64,000 nucleotides of DNA from assembly GCA_046160485.1 (NCBI GenBank), contig JBJXGV010000009.1, positions 62,001 to 126,000 of the forward strand. Reading direction: 5' to 3'. Below are positions 36,138 through 45,368 of the stretch, piece by piece. A model generated the notes under the pieces. It did no database searches. It was not told the origin of the DNA and saw nothing but the letters and a program-made list of their open reading frames with translations. The translations under genes and the position numbers were made by a program. Numbering within the stretch: the first letter of the stretch is position 1; every line of letters starts with the position of its first letter. The stretch comes from JBJXGV01 sp046160485 (lineage in GTDB: Bacteria > Orphanbacterota > Orphanbacteria > JBJXGV01).

Positions 36138-36584
36138 TCAGAACTGCGGCGCTTTTCCGAGGTTCTCCGGTGTCTCGGTGAGCGTGAGCAGCACTGCGCC
36201 GTCGGCGCCGTATCCGAAAACCTTGAACGCCCCGTCAGCGGCGACGTAGTAGCCGCAGTCACCTCGCCAGGACGGAACGGAATCGGTTTGCTCGCGCATC
36301 TGCGGGCGCGGCTGCGGCGCTCCGTCAGCATCGGCTGCGTGAAGATACATCTCGTCGCGGGTGTACGGGTTCCTCGGCCATGAGTTCTCGTGATAGAAGT
36401 GATCGAGGATGGCGTCTCCGACCGGCGGACGCCGGAGAGGGTGGCAGTCTCGGAGTTCGCGCGCCGTTTTTGCGACAAGGCGGGTGTTAGCCTTGACGCG
36501 CGCGGCAGGCGTGACGGCCGGCAGGCCAAGCAGGATGAACGCCAAGCCGACGAGCCCGAGAACAGGAATGAGTCGCGCTTTCAC
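36138..36584 (-). CDS. small exported protein with pseudopilin-like C-terminal pattern
   Basis: 148 residues. An N-terminal hydrophobic helix (about 5-27) follows a short basic start. The remainder carries WPRNPYTRDEM and, near the C-terminus, DCGYYVAADGAFKVFGYGADG, which recall GspG-like pseudopilin sequence (WP-NPYT and GYG-DG) although no prepilin cleavage motif G-FTLIE is present. The GTG start at 36584 is preceded by AAGGA. The function is unknown. Confidence 0.55.
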   Translation of the reverse strand: MKARLIPVLGLVGLAFILLGLPAVTPAARVKANTRLVAKTARELRDCHPLRRPPVGDAILDHFYHENSWPRNPYTRDEMYLHAADADGAPQPRPQMREQTDSVPSWRGDCGYYVAADGAFKVFGYGADGAVLLTLTETPENLGKAPQF

Positions 36585-36709
36585 GAGTCCTTGATCATCC
36601 AGACGTGTTCAACGCGCCGCATGTTTACGGAATCTTGTCCACTCTGCGCGGCGGACGGCGCGCGGCAGGCTTTCGCGTTTCGGCGCGCGGCCGGGCCTCA
36701 CGCGATCTA

Positions 36710-37312
36710 CTACGTCATCACCCAGAGTGAAGCCAGCCGCCGTAGCGCGCGATTGATGCCGTTCAAGTCGAACGCCTCCGGATCGAACGCGCCGCCGATC
36801 CATTCCAACATCTCGCCGCGCTCGGGATGCGCCGGATTGCGCATCACCTCGACGAGACGCGGGTAGCCCGGCACGCCGCCGCAATCTTCCGGCGGGCACG
36901 CGCGTGCGCCGCCCACGCATTCCGTGAAGCGCACCGTCGGATCCGGCGGCAGGATTTCCTCGACGACGATCTCGTGCTGCCAGCCGTCGCCGAAGTCATA
37001 CTCGTAGACGAAGCGGTCTCGCGCCGCCGGCGCGATCTCGCGCAACGTCGTGGCGCGCTCGCTGAGGGTGTCGCGGGCGAACTCGTCGTCGGGCGATCCG
37101 TAGTACGTGTTCCCGACGCGGAACTGGTGGAGGTGCGAATCGGACCAGGGCATGGCGGCCTGCAGGATGCGGTGAAGGCCGGAAAGCGGCGTGTCGCCGC
37201 GGACGCGGAGTTTGCGCCAGATCGGGGGCGAGAGATCGGCGAGCGTGACCTTCAGGATGTAGACGGGGCGCGCGGCGCGTGCGGCGGCGGAACGCGATTC
37301 GTCAGCGGTCAT
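36710..37312 (-). CDS. plasmid pRiA4b ORF-3-like family protein
   Basis: 200 residues. The family pattern is complete: YILKVTLADLSPPIWRKLRV at the start, LSGLHRILQAAMPWSDSHLHQF, YEYDFGDGWQHEI and the Cys-bearing CVGGARACPPEDCGGVPGY, then YPRLVEVMRNPAHPE. The fold is known only as IS1096_TnpR/pRiA4b-like and members are often near mobile DNA. The function is not established. ATG 37312 lacks a strong site. Confidence 0.88.
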   Translation of the reverse strand: MTADESRSAAARAARPVYILKVTLADLSPPIWRKLRVRGDTPLSGLHRILQAAMPWSDSHLHQFRVGNTYYGSPDDEFARDTLSERATTLREIAPAARDRFVYEYDFGDGWQHEIVVEEILPPDPTVRFTECVGGARACPPEDCGGVPGYPRLVEVMRNPAHPERGEMLEWIGGAFDPEAFDLNGINRALRRLASLWVMT

Positions 37313-37354
37313 CGTTTCGCATCCCTTCGAGGATCATCGTGCGTGCTTCCCCCG

Positions 37355-37372
37355 CCCGCCCTCCGTCTCCGG
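37355..37372. repeat. 18-base dispersed repeat, copy 1
   Basis: CCCGCCCTCCGTCTCCGG is repeated exactly at 39591-39608, with looser similarity in the preceding bases (GTG, then TTCCC). Both copies are intergenic. Confidence 0.55.
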
Positions 37373-37427
37373 TCCGTACGGCGGCTAGCTGCGTCCTTCT
37401 GCTTTGAAACGCCGATGTCGGCAGTGG

Positions 37428-38108
37428 CTACGGGCGACGCATTTTCTCGACGGCGGGGTCCAGGACGTAGTGCACGTAGGCGCTCGTGCTTGGGTCCGTC
37501 AGGCTCGGGTTTCGTACGGCATAGAGATCATCAAGGCGGTCGGCGAGCAGCTTCCATGAAAGCGCCAGATGGCAGATAACGATGACTCCAGCGACCGCGA
37601 CCTGCGCATGCTCGTCATACTCGACGCCTTCGAGAATTTGAAGCGCGACGATCCCATACGCAGGAATGGACAACAAATAGTTGAGCGCGAGATCTTCCCG
37701 CTGAGATTTCGAGCCATAGATCGCCCCATAGGCTTCCCACTCGGGGAAGTACGAGAAAAGCCGATGATCAAAGTAGGGCTGAACGAGGCGGCAAAGGATG
37801 CTCCACTGCGCTCCAATTCGCTCCAGGCGTTTCCGGCGCAACCACGATGCGAGCGTGACAATGCCCATGATCGCTATCGCCCACGCGATCGCATCGGGTT
37901 CCCGAAGATAGCCCTGCGCGGACTTGCTGAGAAGTACTGCGACGACAACGGCGCCGACGATCAGCAGAACCGCAACAAGTAGCGTGTCGCGACTCCGTTG
38001 CATTTGTCGGATCTCGCGCCGCGCCTCGCGCCATAGTCGCATGAGATGTGGTTCGAACTGGGCCAGCGCTGTGCTGCGCTCCGCTGTCTCTGAAGGCTTG
38101 AACGCCAT
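37428..38108 (-). CDS. unknown membrane protein with two central helices
   Basis: 226 residues, not recognised. A basic, helical N-terminus (RLWREARREIRQMQRSRDT) precedes two transmembrane helices (LLVAVLLIVGAVVVAVLL and IAWAIAIMGIVTLASWL). Two further hydrophobic stretches lie near 145-185, then a polar C-terminus. ATG 38108 has a good GGAGGA site. Confidence 0.65.
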   Translation of the reverse strand: MAFKPSETAERSTALAQFEPHLMRLWREARREIRQMQRSRDTLLVAVLLIVGAVVVAVLLSKSAQGYLREPDAIAWAIAIMGIVTLASWLRRKRLERIGAQWSILCRLVQPYFDHRLFSYFPEWEAYGAIYGSKSQREDLALNYLLSIPAYGIVALQILEGVEYDEHAQVAVAGVIVICHLALSWKLLADRLDDLYAVRNPSLTDPSTSAYVHYVLDPAVEKMRRP

Positions 38109-38218
38109 TCGTATTCCTCCGCTTCTAGCGCGACATCTCCGAGCCCGTAGGCCGACGCTCGCTCGCTCCCCGAAAGGTCATGCCGCTCTCTGCGCTCCCG
38201 CCACGGCGAGGCGAGATT

Positions 38219-38791
38219 CTACCTGAGAACTACGGCCTTCCGAGATCCGACAGCCGCGCCGTTCACGCGCAACTGATAGAAGTACGTCCCCGACGCGACC
38301 GGTCGGCCGGAATCGTCGGCACCGTTCCATTCTACAGCGTGATTCCCCGCGGTCTGCGGCCGATCAACCAGCGTGCGAACGAGCGCGCCGGCTGAATCGT
38401 AGATGCGGAGTTCGACTGGTGCCGCGACGTCGAGCGTGAACGCGATCTGCGTGGACGGATTGAAGGGGTTTGGGCGTGGGGAACTCAGCGTGCCGGACTT
38501 CGCGGAGCTTGTGTCCTGCGGCTTGACGGGGGCAACCGCCGTCGTCCCGGAGAAGATGTTGCCGCCGAACGTCCACGGATATCCATTCGGGTTTCCGGGG
38601 TCACTGGCGCCTTGCGTGAACCAAAGATCGCCGTTGTGAGTCAGCGCCACCACGTTCGCCGTGGTGATCGAATAGCTAGAGGCTACGGTATTCGTGCCCC
38701 CTTGCGCCTCGACACTCCTAGATCCGAGATGGTAGGCGATCGACAGCGCGAGAATCCCGAGCGAGACGTAGAAGAAACGGCGAGCGAGCAT
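38219..38791 (-). CDS. small secreted protein with FlgD-type C-terminal tail
   Basis: 190 residues. Signal peptide (about 1-29). A short unique part with NGDLWFTQGASDPGNP follows. From about residue 105 it is a FlgD-Ig tail: SSPRPNPFNPSTQIAFTL, APVELRIYDSAGALVR, AVEWNGADDSG and SGTYFYQLRVNG, ending VVLR. So nearly half the mature protein is the sorting tail. ATG 38791 follows GGAGG. Confidence 0.82.
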   Translation of the reverse strand: MLARRFFYVSLGILALSIAYHLGSRSVEAQGGTNTVASSYSITTANVVALTHNGDLWFTQGASDPGNPNGYPWTFGGNIFSGTTAVAPVKPQDTSSAKSGTLSSPRPNPFNPSTQIAFTLDVAAPVELRIYDSAGALVRTLVDRPQTAGNHAVEWNGADDSGRPVASGTYFYQLRVNGAAVGSRKAVVLR

Positions 38792-38995
38792 GGGGGGCCT
38801 CCGATTCTAAGGTGAAGAGCGATGTCTCATTCTACCATCGTGGCTTCTAGACGCGGAGCTTCCCGTGGTTGTAGATCGCGGCGGCCCGGCGGTGCTAGGA
38901 TCGAAGCTCGTGAGACCCGGCCCGCGTTACGAGAGGCTCCCGAGGTAGACGATGTGTCCTGGAGTTGACGATCAGACGCCGAGCGAGGTCGCCCG

Positions 38996-39532
38996 GTGAG
39001 CGCAACATGGCGAGAGATCCTTGTACTGGTCTGGGGTGGACTCTATGGTCTCTTAATGTACAAGCTCACCCTATTCGTTCATCGAAGTAGGCGTCATGAG
39101 CGCAGCGCGTTTCTTGGCTGGTTCGATCCGCGCGCAGCGTCGATTGGAACGGTGATATTCGTCTTCATCGGTGTACTGGCCGTTCCCCTCTTTCCAGCCT
39201 GGAGCGCGCTACTCGCGGCTACCAACGCGGACAACGACTTCCTTCAAGCAGTTGACTGGCTCTGCATCTTCGGCCTTGGCGCTCTGGCATCGTATTTCGC
39301 GTACAAGCGCGGGGATCAGGCTGTCCGCACCTACTGGCTCGTGCAAGACTGCCTTGAAGCCGAGGGCCTGCCGCGTGATGTCTTCACCAGCACGTATCGC
39401 GACCTGGACGATTTGCTCTGGAGACTGTCGCTTTCCGGTTTCTTCTGGATCGAATCCAAGCCGATCATTGAAGCACAGCTGACCGCTCGTGGCGTGCGTC
39501 TGGATGAGCAGGTCGCGTTTCGGAGCGTCTGA
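38996..39532 (+). CDS. unknown small membrane protein
   Basis: 178 residues, not recognised. Three hydrophobic helices (ILVLVWGGLYGLLMYKLTLF, SIGTVIFVFIGVLAVPLFP, LCIFGLGALASYFAY) are followed by a soluble C-terminus with an acidic helix and LSLSGFFWIESKPII. GTG start at 38996; the upstream GCGAGG is only a moderate site. Confidence 0.6.
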   Translation: MSATWREILVLVWGGLYGLLMYKLTLFVHRSRRHERSAFLGWFDPRAASIGTVIFVFIGVLAVPLFPAWSALLAATNADNDFLQAVDWLCIFGLGALASYFAYKRGDQAVRTYWLVQDCLEAEGLPRDVFTSTYRDLDDLLWRLSLSGFFWIESKPIIEAQLTARGVRLDEQVAFRSV

Positions 39533-39590
39533 GCGAACGCGCAGCGCCGACATCACCCGCGCGGCGGGCGGCGCGAGGCAGTGATTCCCA

Positions 39591-39608
39591 CCCGCCCTCC
39601 GTCTCCGG
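39591..39608. repeat. 18-base dispersed repeat, copy 2
   Basis: Exact copy of 37355-37372, upstream of the propeller-like gene. Confidence 0.55.
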
Positions 39609-39776
39609 CGAGGCGATCAGTGCAACCGTTGAAGCGTCACCCCGCCCCAGGTATACTCGCCGTCGCGTCGGCCCCGGCACCGACGCATTCCAGGATATCA
39701 TGGCCGACTGCTCACCGTCGGCACACTGCGCATAGAAGACCCACGCACCGCACTTGATCCGTCCTGGAGGAACCCA

Positions 39777-42182
39777 ATGATCCGTCGAGTCCAATTCGCA
39801 CTCGCCATTCTTCTTGCATCGCTTGTCTCGCACACAATCGCACCCGCTCAAACGCCCGACGACCCAGCGCACGTGGCGGAGAACTCGAACGCCAACTGGT
39901 GGACGGGCTTCGCGCCGCAGGGGACGAACGACTGCGTCTATGCGCTGACGACATATGGCGGCGACCTGATCGCTGGCGGCCGATTCACTCTCGCTGCGGG
40001 GGATTCGGCACTGCGAATCGCGCGGTGGGACGGCCAGGTTTGGAGTCCACTTGGAGTCGGCGTGAACAACGAGGTCACCGCGCTTGTCGTCTACAACGGT
40101 GATTTGATAGCGGCCGGCCGATTCACGCAAGCAGGCGGTGGCTCGGCGAGTCGAATCGCTCGGTGGAACGGATCAACGTGGCAGCCGCTCACCGCCGGAA
40201 CGAACGGCGTTGTTCTCGCGCTTACGGTATACAACGGTGAGCTGATCGTCGGCGGGAGCTTCACGCTGGCGGGAGGCGTGCCCGTGAGCAACATCGCACG
40301 CTGGAATGGCACGACGTGGAACGCGTTGGGTTCGGGCGTCAACAACTCAGTCAACGCGCTAACTGTCCGCGGAACGGATCTCATCGTGGGCGGCGGGTTC
40401 ACTCAGGCAGGTGGGTCGTCGGCGAACTACATCGCGCGATGGAATGGTTCATCGTGGGGCACGCTCGGTGTGGGGTTGAGCGGCGGGGTGCTCGCGCTCG
40501 CGATCCAGGACACCGCGCTCATCGTTGGCGGCAACTTCGTGCAGGCTGGCGGAGCCCCTTCTAACCGAATCGCGCGATGGAATGGAAGCGCCTGGAGCAC
40601 GCTCGGCACCGGAGTGAACGACTGGGTGAACTCGATCGCGGTCAATGGCGCCGAGATCTTCGTGACGGGAGGATTCACAACCGCTGGCGGAGTCGCGTCT
40701 TCCCGGATTGCGCGGTGGTCGGGGTCAGCGTGGGATAGCTTGCCAGGGGGGCTTGACGCGTACGGATCCGCGCTCCTCACAGACGGACTAGAGCTAGTGA
40801 TCGGGGGTGGATTCATCCAGGCGGGCGGCAAGACGGTCAACTACATCGCCACGTGGAATGGACTCGCGTGGGGCAACGTCGGGGGGCAAGGTCTCAACGG
40901 CACGGTGTGGGCACTCGGCCAATACAACGGCCAAGTCGTGGCGAGTGGATACTTCAGCACGGCGGGAGGGGTTGCCGCGAACAACGTCGCTCAATGGAAT
41001 GGAATCGCTTGGGAGGCTATGGGGCAAGGGCTAAACAGCCCAGCGAGGTGCTTCACCATCTACAACGGCGACCTGATCGCGGGCGGATCCTTTACGCAGT
41101 CAGGGGATTCTGTGATGCGGTACATCGCGCGCTGGAATGGAACAGAGTGGTCTCGAATTGGCTCGGGATTCAACAGCGACGTGTATGCCGTCGAGGTCTT
41201 CGACGGGGTCCTGATTGCCGGAGGAGAATTCTCGTCGAGTTTTGACGGTGTGCCGATGTCTCGAATCGCACGATGGGATGGCAGTACGTGGAGCGCGCTC
41301 GGTCCCGGCTTTGATGGCGCCGTTCGTGCGCTGGCGGTATACGACGGTAGCATGGTTATCGGCGGACAATTCAATTACCCGCTTGATTACTCTGTACAGA
41401 CACGGCGGATCGCGAGATGGGACTGGAACTGCGTCAAACCCCTTGGCGACGGACTCAACGGAGGCTCTGTGTACGCCATGCTCAACCAGAACGGCAGCCT
41501 AGTCGTCGGCGGCAATTTCTTCGGAGCCTATGGCGGGCCGAATGCGAGCAACGTGGCGACTTGGGACGGACTCACGTGGGCCAACCTCGGCGACGGATTC
41601 AACAGCGACGTTTACGCCCTCGCCGCTCTCGGCAATGACATCGTGGCTGGTGGGTACTTTCAGTATTCCGGTAGTACGTCGGTGTATCACGTCGCGCGCT
41701 GGACTGGAAGCGCATGGGACTCCCTCGGATCAGGAGTCGAACCTGGGACGTACGGTCCCGTCAACGCGCTGACTGTAGCTGTAGGGGATCGCTTATTCGC
41801 TGGCGGTGATTTCCGAACTGCTGGGTTGAAGCCATCATTCTACATTGCGCGTTGGGCTGACGATGCCTTCAGCCCCGTGCCGTCGCCGGGATCACCAGGA
41901 AGAGACTCTGCGATCCTGCTGCCGAATCAACCGAACCCTTTCAACGCGCACACGCTCTTCCGCTATGAGGTGGGGGTCGCCGCACCGGTGCGGCTCACGA
42001 TCTACGATGTTCAGGGACGCGCGGTGCGCTCGCTCGTTGACGGCGAACCTAGCGAAGGCACTCATCAGATCGCGTGGGACGGTCGAGACACTGGCGGTTC
42101 CGACGTCGCGTCGGGGGTCTACCTCCTCCGGCTGGAGTCGGCGTCGAGTGTGGCCACGCGGAAGATTCACCTGACGCGATAA
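39777..42182 (+). CDS. secreted 14-repeat propeller-like protein with FlgD-type tail
   Basis: 801 residues. Signal peptide to about residue 25. Fourteen tandem repeats of about 46 residues follow, each of the form YNGDLIAGGxFTxAGG-x-IARWNGxxW-x-LGxGxN-x-VxAL. Several have NYIATW or NNVAQW variants and the eleventh is degenerate (RRIARWDWNCV). Repeats of this kind build beta-propellers. The last ~90 residues are a FlgD-Ig tail (NQPNPFNAHTLFRYEV, IYDVQGRAVRSL, IAWDGRDTGG, GVYLLRLES). ATG 39777 has an excellent GGAGG site. Likely cell-surface or secreted; ligand unknown. Confidence 0.85.
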   Translation: MIRRVQFALAILLASLVSHTIAPAQTPDDPAHVAENSNANWWTGFAPQGTNDCVYALTTYGGDLIAGGRFTLAAGDSALRIARWDGQVWSPLGVGVNNEVTALVVYNGDLIAAGRFTQAGGGSASRIARWNGSTWQPLTAGTNGVVLALTVYNGELIVGGSFTLAGGVPVSNIARWNGTTWNALGSGVNNSVNALTVRGTDLIVGGGFTQAGGSSANYIARWNGSSWGTLGVGLSGGVLALAIQDTALIVGGNFVQAGGAPSNRIARWNGSAWSTLGTGVNDWVNSIAVNGAEIFVTGGFTTAGGVASSRIARWSGSAWDSLPGGLDAYGSALLTDGLELVIGGGFIQAGGKTVNYIATWNGLAWGNVGGQGLNGTVWALGQYNGQVVASGYFSTAGGVAANNVAQWNGIAWEAMGQGLNSPARCFTIYNGDLIAGGSFTQSGDSVMRYIARWNGTEWSRIGSGFNSDVYAVEVFDGVLIAGGEFSSSFDGVPMSRIARWDGSTWSALGPGFDGAVRALAVYDGSMVIGGQFNYPLDYSVQTRRIARWDWNCVKPLGDGLNGGSVYAMLNQNGSLVVGGNFFGAYGGPNASNVATWDGLTWANLGDGFNSDVYALAALGNDIVAGGYFQYSGSTSVYHVARWTGSAWDSLGSGVEPGTYGPVNALTVAVGDRLFAGGDFRTAGLKPSFYIARWADDAFSPVPSPGSPGRDSAILLPNQPNPFNAHTLFRYEVGVAAPVRLTIYDVQGRAVRSLVDGEPSEGTHQIAWDGRDTGGSDVASGVYLLRLESASSVATRKIHLTR

Positions 42183-42199
42183 TACGGAGACCCGTAACG

Positions 42200-43018
42200 A
42201 TGGCCGCAGCAGACACCGTATTCGCGTTGACTACGCCCGACGGCAACTGGTTCTACTCATCCCTGGCACAATCAGCCGCGACGCTAGTGGGTCTGATCGG
42301 TTCGGTGCTCGCTCTCCGGCTTCAGGCGCAGCTTGAGCGCGTGAGGCGGAGCCGTGATGCTGTGCTAGATCACTTTCGCGCCAACACGCACTATTCCCTC
42401 GGGATGCCACACAAGGCGAAGGCGGCTAGGGAGGCGACCATTGAGGGCCTCCGTGAACTGCGGTTACTGATCGCAGCGAGCCGGCCACGCGCCACTGTGA
42501 CGGCCGTTGACTGGGCCAACCTAAGTGTGCACCGACGCGACGACGTCCCCGCCAACGAGAAGACCGCGGAACACATGGAGTCGGAGATTCTCGAACTGGA
42601 GGACATCGAGAAGCATGGCCGAGCGCTGTGCGAGTGTGTAGACATCGAGTCGTTCAGCGATCAGAAGCCGCGCTTTGAGGGTTTGAAGGCGCGGCTCAAA
42701 CACGCGCCAGGTCTGATTGATCCATGCCTGAGGCAGATGGCAGACCTCCACGTGAAGCAAGAGCGTCACTACGAGACTGCGCGAATCGGGTCGTCTGTCC
42801 TTACCGTGCTGGTGCTCGCGGGCATCGGGATCGCCTCAGTGGTGATGCCACTGTCAAAGCTGACTGCAACTCCGCCGGGCGAACGCGGGGGATATCTTTG
42901 GGCGTTCGCAGTGGGGATCGCAGCGCTTGTCGTATTGCTGGCGTTACAGCTGAGGGAGATTAACGTCGAGAAGCGACTGAGGATTCCGAGGGACCCCTCT
43001 TGGCTCCTTTCGCCGTAG
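42200..43018 (+). CDS. unknown membrane protein with central coiled region
   Basis: 272 residues, not recognised. A helix near the N-terminus (WFYSSLAQSAATLVGLIGSV) precedes a long polar helical section (about 40-190) and two C-terminal transmembrane helices (SVLTVLVLAGIGIASVVMP and WAFAVGIAALVVLLALQL). ATG 42200 is chosen because the frame upstream overlaps the preceding gene; CGGAGA lies at fair spacing. Its stop is 27 bases from the end of the serine recombinase gene. Confidence 0.65.
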   Translation: MAAADTVFALTTPDGNWFYSSLAQSAATLVGLIGSVLALRLQAQLERVRRSRDAVLDHFRANTHYSLGMPHKAKAAREATIEGLRELRLLIAASRPRATVTAVDWANLSVHRRDDVPANEKTAEHMESEILELEDIEKHGRALCECVDIESFSDQKPRFEGLKARLKHAPGLIDPCLRQMADLHVKQERHYETARIGSSVLTVLVLAGIGIASVVMPLSKLTATPPGERGGYLWAFAVGIAALVVLLALQLREINVEKRLRIPRDPSWLLSP

Positions 43019-43045
43019 GCCATCGCCCCGCGCTTTGAGGCGAGT

Positions 43046-44593
43046 TCAAACTACGGTACGAGTGATCGGGTTTGCCTTAGGGCACGTCCCCGCGGGTGCC
43101 GCGTTGCGTGTTTCTCGTCTGACGAAGAGTCGTTCAGCGGTGAGTTCCACAACCCGCTTTCGTTCCCGGCTCGTCATCGCGCCCCAGACGCCCGCGAAAT
43201 CGTCTCGCAGCATCTCTGCGACCTGATCAGCCTCGACCGTCGTGGCGTCTGCAGCCGACCGCTCCCCCTCGATCTCCGCAAGCCGCGCCCGCAGGTCCCG
43301 GATGCGCCGGTCAAGGGAGTCTGACCCGCAATCCGCCGCGCCACGCTCCCGATCGGCATCCTTGAGGGCCTTGCGGACGGCCCGAGCCTCGTCCGCAAGC
43401 GATCGCTTCCGCTCGGCAAGCTGATCACGCGCGGCGGAGACGACCGCTTCGACCACTTTCGGATCCCCGGCACGCTTCGCGATCCTGGCGACGTACTCGG
43501 CCTCAATCTTCGGCGCGGAGAGATACGGCGCGGAGCACGCGGACTTGCCGCCCTTGACCCGTCGCGAGCACGCGTAGAACGAATATTTGCGCGGCCCCTT
43601 CTTGCAGTGAGTGGGTGTCATCGAGGCGCCGCAGAGCGAGCATCTCAAGATTCCCGCGAGCAACGCCTCAGAGGGATGCCGCTCGCCCGACGATCCGGCC
43701 ACGGCGTTGGACTGCAGGCGGTCCTGCACGGCGGTCCACGTCGCCTCATCGACGATCGCGGGATGATTCCCGTCATACGCCTCGCCGCCCGAGACGACCT
43801 TCCCGATGAGAATGGGATTCGTGAGCAGCCCGTGCAACACGCCCTTATTCCACGGCTTGTTTCCGCGCGCGCCAGTCTTCGTGGCCGATTCCTTCGTCCG
43901 CCAGCCACGGGCGTTCATCTGCTCGGCGGTGGCGATGAGGCTCCCGGTCTGCAAGTAGATCGCGAACGCTTCTCTCGTTCTCTGCGCCTCGATCTCGTTC
44001 GGCACGAGCTTCTTCTCGACGATGTCGAAGCCGAACACCGCGCACCCGCCGCACCATTTGCCCTTCTTCTTCGCCGCGGCGATCGAGTCGCGCGTTCGCT
44101 CGGAGATGAGCGTTCTTTCGAACTCGGCGAACGACATGAGGATCGACAGCGTCAGTTTTCCGATCGCGGACTTCGTATCGAAACTCTGCGTGATCGAGAC
44201 GAGCCGCACGCCGCGCTGATCGAGCGACTCGACGAGCGCGGTAAAGTCGGCCAGGTTGCGCGAGACGCGATCCAGTTTGTAGACGACGATGGCATCCACG
44301 CGGTCGGCCTCGATGTCGGCGAGGAGCCGCTGCATTCCCGGCCGTTGGAGCGTCGCACCGGAGATGCCTTGATCGACGTACGCGTCGGGGATCGCGGTCC
44401 AACCCTCGGCTTTGTGCGCGGCGATGTAGTTCTGGCACGCCTCGCGCTGGACGGCGATGGAGGCGGATTCCGCCGAGCCTTCGCTGACCGACTGCCGACA
44501 GTAGACCGCGCAGCGAATCACGGCCGACGGAACGGTCACACCGATGCGTGTCCCGTTCCCGTTCCGCCGCGCGCTCGTCAGAACCGTCGCCAT
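43046..44593 (-). CDS. large serine recombinase (phage-type integrase)
   Basis: 515 residues. The resolvase-type catalytic domain begins near residue 25 with the nucleophile in VYCRQS (Ser35), continues through YVDQGISGATLQRPGMQRLL and VVYKLDRVSRN (catalytic Arg block), and SFAEFERTLISERTRDS. The Recombinase domain follows (about 180-300), then a zinc ribbon (CSLCGASMTPTHC to SAC) and a coiled-coil segment (about 395-470). This is the standard layout of integrases that recombine attP and attB in one direction. ATG 44593 overlaps the upstream stop (TAATG). It is the last gene of an overlapping 11-gene chain and lies at the left edge of the phage-like module. Confidence 0.95.
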   Translation of the reverse strand: MATVLTSARRNGNGTRIGVTVPSAVIRCAVYCRQSVSEGSAESASIAVQREACQNYIAAHKAEGWTAIPDAYVDQGISGATLQRPGMQRLLADIEADRVDAIVVYKLDRVSRNLADFTALVESLDQRGVRLVSITQSFDTKSAIGKLTLSILMSFAEFERTLISERTRDSIAAAKKKGKWCGGCAVFGFDIVEKKLVPNEIEAQRTREAFAIYLQTGSLIATAEQMNARGWRTKESATKTGARGNKPWNKGVLHGLLTNPILIGKVVSGGEAYDGNHPAIVDEATWTAVQDRLQSNAVAGSSGERHPSEALLAGILRCSLCGASMTPTHCKKGPRKYSFYACSRRVKGGKSACSAPYLSAPKIEAEYVARIAKRAGDPKVVEAVVSAARDQLAERKRSLADEARAVRKALKDADRERGAADCGSDSLDRRIRDLRARLAEIEGERSAADATTVEADQVAEMLRDDFAGVWGAMTSRERKRVVELTAERLFVRRETRNAAPAGTCPKANPITRTVV

Positions 44594-44970
44594 TACGTTC
44601 GATAGCCCTCGTTCGAGAGCTGCTCCTCGGCCAGCGGATCGCCCGCCTCCCGGAACGCGAACCGCAGCAGCGCGACCCGAAACGCTCGCAGCCGCTCGGC
44701 CACGGCCGCGTCGTCATCGTCATCGGCGAGAACTTCGAGTGCGTGATGCAGCCGATCGATGAGGTGCTCGCACTCGGTGTAGAGCGGGTCGTGCTCCGTC
44801 TCTGGCGCGGCGGGTGTCGCTCGGGATGTGCAGACGCTCTCGATCGTCGCAGCAAGCGTCGTCACGCATTCCCCGCACACCGAACTCGCGCCCAAATCGT
44901 GCGGACAGATCGACCACTGGCGCAGCCATTCCTCCGCCGCGCGCCGCGCATCGTCACGCCCCGCGCTCAC
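44593..44970 (-). CDS. unknown phage-module protein
   Basis: 125 residues, not recognised. It has one ICPHDLGASSVCGEC cysteine/histidine cluster (about 21-35) that could bind a metal, an acidic LADDDDDAAVAERL stretch and a helical C-terminus. GTG start overlaps the preceding stop (GTGA) and its own TAA overlaps the recombinase ATG, so translation is coupled at both ends. Confidence 0.7.
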   Translation of the reverse strand: MSAGRDDARRAAEEWLRQWSICPHDLGASSVCGECVTTLAATIESVCTSRATPAAPETEHDPLYTECEHLIDRLHHALEVLADDDDDAAVAERLRAFRVALLRFAFREAGDPLAEEQLSNEGYRT

Positions 44971-45368
44971 GACGCCACCACGAGCCGGTTCACCGCGTCC
45001 ACCGCGAACTTGAACGTCCCGCCATCCGGATCGCGCGCGAGCACCGGCAGCTTCCGGCCGCGCGCGTGCAGTCCGACCACGGTGTGCACGCGGCCCCGCG
45101 AGACGAACGTGGAGCCGAGTCGCACGTGGTCCGCCACGCCGAACTCTCGCGCGTACCGTTCGAAGTCCGCCGCCTCATGCGTCTGCGCCACGCCGTTCGC
45201 GCCGACGATCGCCATCTCGATCTTGAACGTGATCGTGCTCTCGCCGTCGTAGCTGCACCCCTTCACGAGCCCGTCGAGCCCGTGCTTCTGGGCGATGGCC
45301 TGCGCGGCGGCCTCGATCTCCGCGCGAAGGGCGTTGGCTGCGGCGCGGTCCATTTTCGCGATCGTCAT
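44967..45368 (-). CDS. unknown phage-module protein
   Basis: 133 residues, not recognised. N-terminal helix (ALRAEIEAAAQAIAQKHGL) then a beta-rich part with TITFKIEMAIVGANGVAQTHEAADFERYA and a small KOW-like segment (GSTFVSRGRVHTVVGLHARGRKLP). The layout suggests a small nucleic-acid-associated phage protein, which is only inference. Overlaps both neighbours by four bases. Confidence 0.75.
   Translation of the reverse strand: MTIAKMDRAAANALRAEIEAAAQAIAQKHGLDGLVKGCSYDGESTITFKIEMAIVGANGVAQTHEAADFERYAREFGVADHVRLGSTFVSRGRVHTVVGLHARGRKLPVLARDPDGGTFKFAVDAVNRLVVAS

Noticed and set aside
35879..36529. 216-codon minus-strand open frame overlapping the small exported protein gene
   Set aside because: Ser/Arg/Pro-rich, no start signal, and it overlaps a better frame with a ribosome site and hydrophobic leader.
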